Assembly (NCBI RefSeq): GCF_014647415.1
Contig: NZ_BMPD01000006.1
Location: 62,001 to 126,000 of the forward strand
Source: Haloarcula sebkhae
Lineage (GTDB): Archaea > Halobacteriota > Halobacteria > Halobacteriales > Haloarculaceae
DNA: 64,000 nucleotides
Direction of reading: 5' to 3'
The translations under genes were made by a program, and so were the position numbers. Under the pieces are notes generated by a model. It was not told where the DNA came from, made no database searches, and saw only the letters and a program-made list of their open reading frames with translations. Shown piece by piece: positions 62,517 to 64,000 of the stretch (within the stretch, counting starts at the first letter, position 1; every line of letters begins with the position of its first letter).

Positions 62517-63008
62517 ATGTCGATGAAAGAGTATTCATACGTTGTAAACATTGATGGAATCGTTGTAAATGATAATGATTATTTGTTGATAGAAAGAGAG
62601 GCAGACGAAGAGCATGCAAGCGGTGCGTTAGCGTTTCCTGGAGGGAAACTTGAAGCAGAGCCAGGGAATCAGAATGCCATCGAAAATACGGTTTCGCGCG
62701 AGATTCATGAAGAGGTCGGGGTTACTATCGGCGATATCCAGTATCTGCACAGCAATACGTTCGAAACGGAGGATAACACGAGCTGCATGAATATTGTGAT
62801 GCTTTGTGAGTATGCAGGAGGCGATGCCCATCCTCGTGCGAAAGACGAAGTCGCAGATGTTCACTGGATGTCGTACGACGAGATCAAGTCCCACGACGAC
62901 GTTCCTTCTTTTACGGAACGGTTCGCGGACGTAGCGGAAAAGAACCGAACTCAACAAGATGGGTCTGGTGAATCGCAGAACAGCGACGGATTCCACCGTC
63001 GGAACTAG
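62517..63008 (+). CDS. NUDIX hydrolase
   Basis: 163 residues. The NUDIX region starts FPGGKLEAE and ends REIHEEVGVTIG; the Glu pair and Gly are kept, but the gap between GGKLEAE and REIHEEVG is 12 residues instead of 7, so the box is stretched. IDGIVVNDNDYLLIER begins the fold. It would hydrolyse nucleotide diphosphate-type compounds. ATG 62517 has a TTTTTTAT box about 22-25 bases upstream. It lies between two IS6 fragments of the same orientation. Composition is more AT-rich than neighbours, indicating transfer. Confidence 0.78.
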   Translation: MSMKEYSYVVNIDGIVVNDNDYLLIEREADEEHASGALAFPGGKLEAEPGNQNAIENTVSREIHEEVGVTIGDIQYLHSNTFETEDNTSCMNIVMLCEYAGGDAHPRAKDEVADVHWMSYDEIKSHDDVPSFTERFADVAEKNRTQQDGSGESQNSDGFHRRN

Positions 63009-63049
63009 TGAGGTGAAGCGGGAGAGCGCTCACCCCAGCGGTGGTGTAA

Positions 63050-63285
63050 AGTGGATTAATTCGGATTTTGTGGAGCGCGAGCGGACACCCGAACACCAAT
63101 GACGCCGTCAGCGAGGCGGCCTTCGATATCAGAGATATCACCACGGACATCGGAACGCCGTTGAGCGAGTTTTTCGAGAACTCAGACAACGAACTTTGTC
63201 GTTCTCAAATTGTTTCGGTCAGGTCACCCAGAAACAGCCGAAAATTGGTTGCAGAGTTTCGCTCGTTGGCACAATGCTCCAAACT
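63050..63285 (+). pseudogene. IS6-family transposase relic 4
   Basis: Starts with KWINSDFVERERTPEHQ, then jumps by an internal deletion to the C-terminus: HRNAVERVFRELRQRT-FSNCFGQV, a frameshift, PETAENWLQSFARWHNAPN and stop. Matches relics 2 and 3 at DNA level. Inactive. Confidence 0.7.
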
Positions 63286-63342
63286 AAACACTACCGTCAG
63301 CGGAGCGTAAAAATATAAATGGCTGCTATTAGATGAAAAAAT

Positions 63343-63801
63343 ATGGCATACAGCTACGAGCCACACCACTTCGAGGACTTCGAAGAGGGACAGGAGTTTA
63401 TCAGCGTCGGCCGGACGGTTACTGAGTCGGATTTTGTTATGCACTCTGCCCTGTCGGGAGACTGGACAGAGCTGCATACGAACAAGGAATACGCGGAAGA
63501 ACAGGAGTTCGGTGAGCGGATCGCACATGGGCCAATGACGTTCGTGCAGGCGACCGGCTTCGTCTACCGGACCGGGATCGTCGAGCGGACGGCATTCGCG
63601 TTCCTCGGGATGAACTACATGGACCTCCCGAACCCGGTCCACATCGGCGACACGCTCCAGTTGGAAATCGTCGTTGACAACACCAAGGAGGTCGGACGCG
63701 ACGACGCCGGATTGGTCGTCCTCGACACCGAAATGGAAAACCAGGACGGGACTATCGTCTTCGAGGGCGACATGAAGTTCCTGATCAAGAAGCGCGAGTG
63801 A
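63343..63801 (+). CDS. MaoC-like (R)-enoyl-CoA hydratase
   Basis: 152 residues, hotdog-fold hydratase: FEEGQEFISVGRTVTESDFVMHSALSGDWTELHTN (partly quoted) and GERIAHGPMTFVQATG contain the catalytic Asp and His of the MaoC motif. Hydrates 2-enoyl-CoA of the catabolic pathway. TATA AAAATATAAAT (63306-63316) is about 30 bases before the ATG. Follows the IS6 relic. Confidence 0.87.
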   Translation: MAYSYEPHHFEDFEEGQEFISVGRTVTESDFVMHSALSGDWTELHTNKEYAEEQEFGERIAHGPMTFVQATGFVYRTGIVERTAFAFLGMNYMDLPNPVHIGDTLQLEIVVDNTKEVGRDDAGLVVLDTEMENQDGTIVFEGDMKFLIKKRE

Positions 63802-63948
63802 GTCCACTGATGCGTCCGAAAGCGATGCATCGGTAGCGGATAGTACCGCAATTTTGCGACTTGAAACCCATAGATAGCGCTCTCGTCGCCCAGACATTAA
63901 TAATCAATAATAACAACTAAGACGCCGCGCACTCCCTCTGTTATTGCA

Positions 63949-64000
63949 ATGGAGTACACCGGCCCGACAGACCTGTATATCGGTGGAGAATGGCGAGAAG
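63949..64000 (+). CDS. Aldehyde dehydrogenase, start only (runs off the window)
   Basis: ATG 63949 opens MEYTGPTDLYIGGEWRE. LYIGGEW is the typical entry of NAD(P)-dependent aldehyde dehydrogenases, found 10-20 residues from the N-terminus. Only 17 codons lie in the window. The AT-rich stretch before it (TTAATAATCAATAATAAC) probably holds the promoter. Confidence 0.6.
   Translation, partial: MEYTGPTDLYIGGEWRE

Noticed and set aside
62106-63008. A single 300-residue protein fusing a transposase N-terminus and NUDIX
   Set aside because: The middle (62295-62516) is unlike either family, and the NUDIX part has its own start and TATA box, so the long frame is accidental.
1-64000. tRNA, rRNA or CRISPR array
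   Set aside because: I read for cloverleaf-like ends, conserved rRNA segments and regularly spaced repeats and found none; a covariance scan was not possible.

Overview
The window is haloarchaeal chromosomal DNA (class Halobacteria). The predicted proteins are strongly acidic. Most genes have a TATA-like box about 25-30 bp before the start codon, as expected for leaderless transcripts. Secreted proteins carry Tat lipoprotein signals (RR...AGC), and one protein ends in a PGF-CTERM tail. Several proteins are lineage markers: rod-determining factor RdfA, haloarchaeal glucose dehydrogenase and a CxxCG small zinc-finger pair. The content resembles Haloarcula and its relatives, but the genus is not established. 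I see no rRNA, tRNA or CRISPR array.

Layout. (1) 0.1-2.5 kb: rdfA, then two divergent paralogous small zinc-finger genes and a 43-residue orphan. (2) 2.7-8.2 kb: a four-gene 2-oxoacid dehydrogenase operon (E1alpha, E1beta, E2, E3) on the minus strand. (3) 8.5-15.3 kb: a branched-chain amino-acid-type (Liv) ABC transporter operon with an aminotransferase gene between the binding protein and the permeases. (4) 16.4-27.9 kb: a catabolic island with a ThDP enzyme, an SDR epimerase, an M24 peptidase-like protein, a luciferase-like oxidoreductase, thioesterase, acyl-CoA synthetase, F420:NADP reductase homologue, aldehyde dehydrogenase, a tandem EthD protein and an HD-domain protein. (5) 28.2-43.3 kb: a sugar, probably amino-sugar, locus with glucose dehydrogenase, a galactonate-dehydratase-like enolase-superfamily protein, a SIS isomerase, a complete sugar ABC importer, a NagZ-like GH3 enzyme, a PIG-L deacetylase, a SelA-like PLP enzyme and two IclR regulators. 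(6) 43.5-48.3 kb: a second Liv-type importer in which LivH and LivM are one polypeptide. (7) 48.4-64 kb: a cell-anchored penicillin-acylase homologue, an IclR regulator, beta-oxidation-type genes (crotonase, 3-hydroxyacyl-CoA dehydrogenase, two thiolases, an HMG-CoA-synthase-like/DUF35 fusion, MaoC), a PaaK-type ligase and PaaI thioesterase, interrupted by IS6-family relics, a broken lipoprotein gene and a NUDIX gene. The last bases begin another aldehyde dehydrogenase.

The most interesting signal is in the first 8.2 kb. Three separate transcription units (both zinc-finger genes and the 2-oxoacid dehydrogenase operon) begin with the same module. Each has a TATA box, then a leaderless 31-40 codon ORF of one peptide family (M-x-P-G start, aromatic/Thr-rich end). 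The ORF stops within a few bases of a conserved stem-loop whose outer stem keeps pairing despite base changes. A leader of about 85-100 nt separates this from the main gene. This looks like an undescribed translation-coupled RNA regulator or riboswitch-like element.

A second theme is metabolism. The sugar locus can be read as import of amino-sugar oligomers, GH3 cleavage, deacetylation, oxidation by glucose dehydrogenase and PLP-dependent dehydration, which would be an unphosphorylated route. Its galactonate-dehydratase-like enzyme lacks both of the family's catalytic histidines. Function statements rest on motif reading only; no database search was run.
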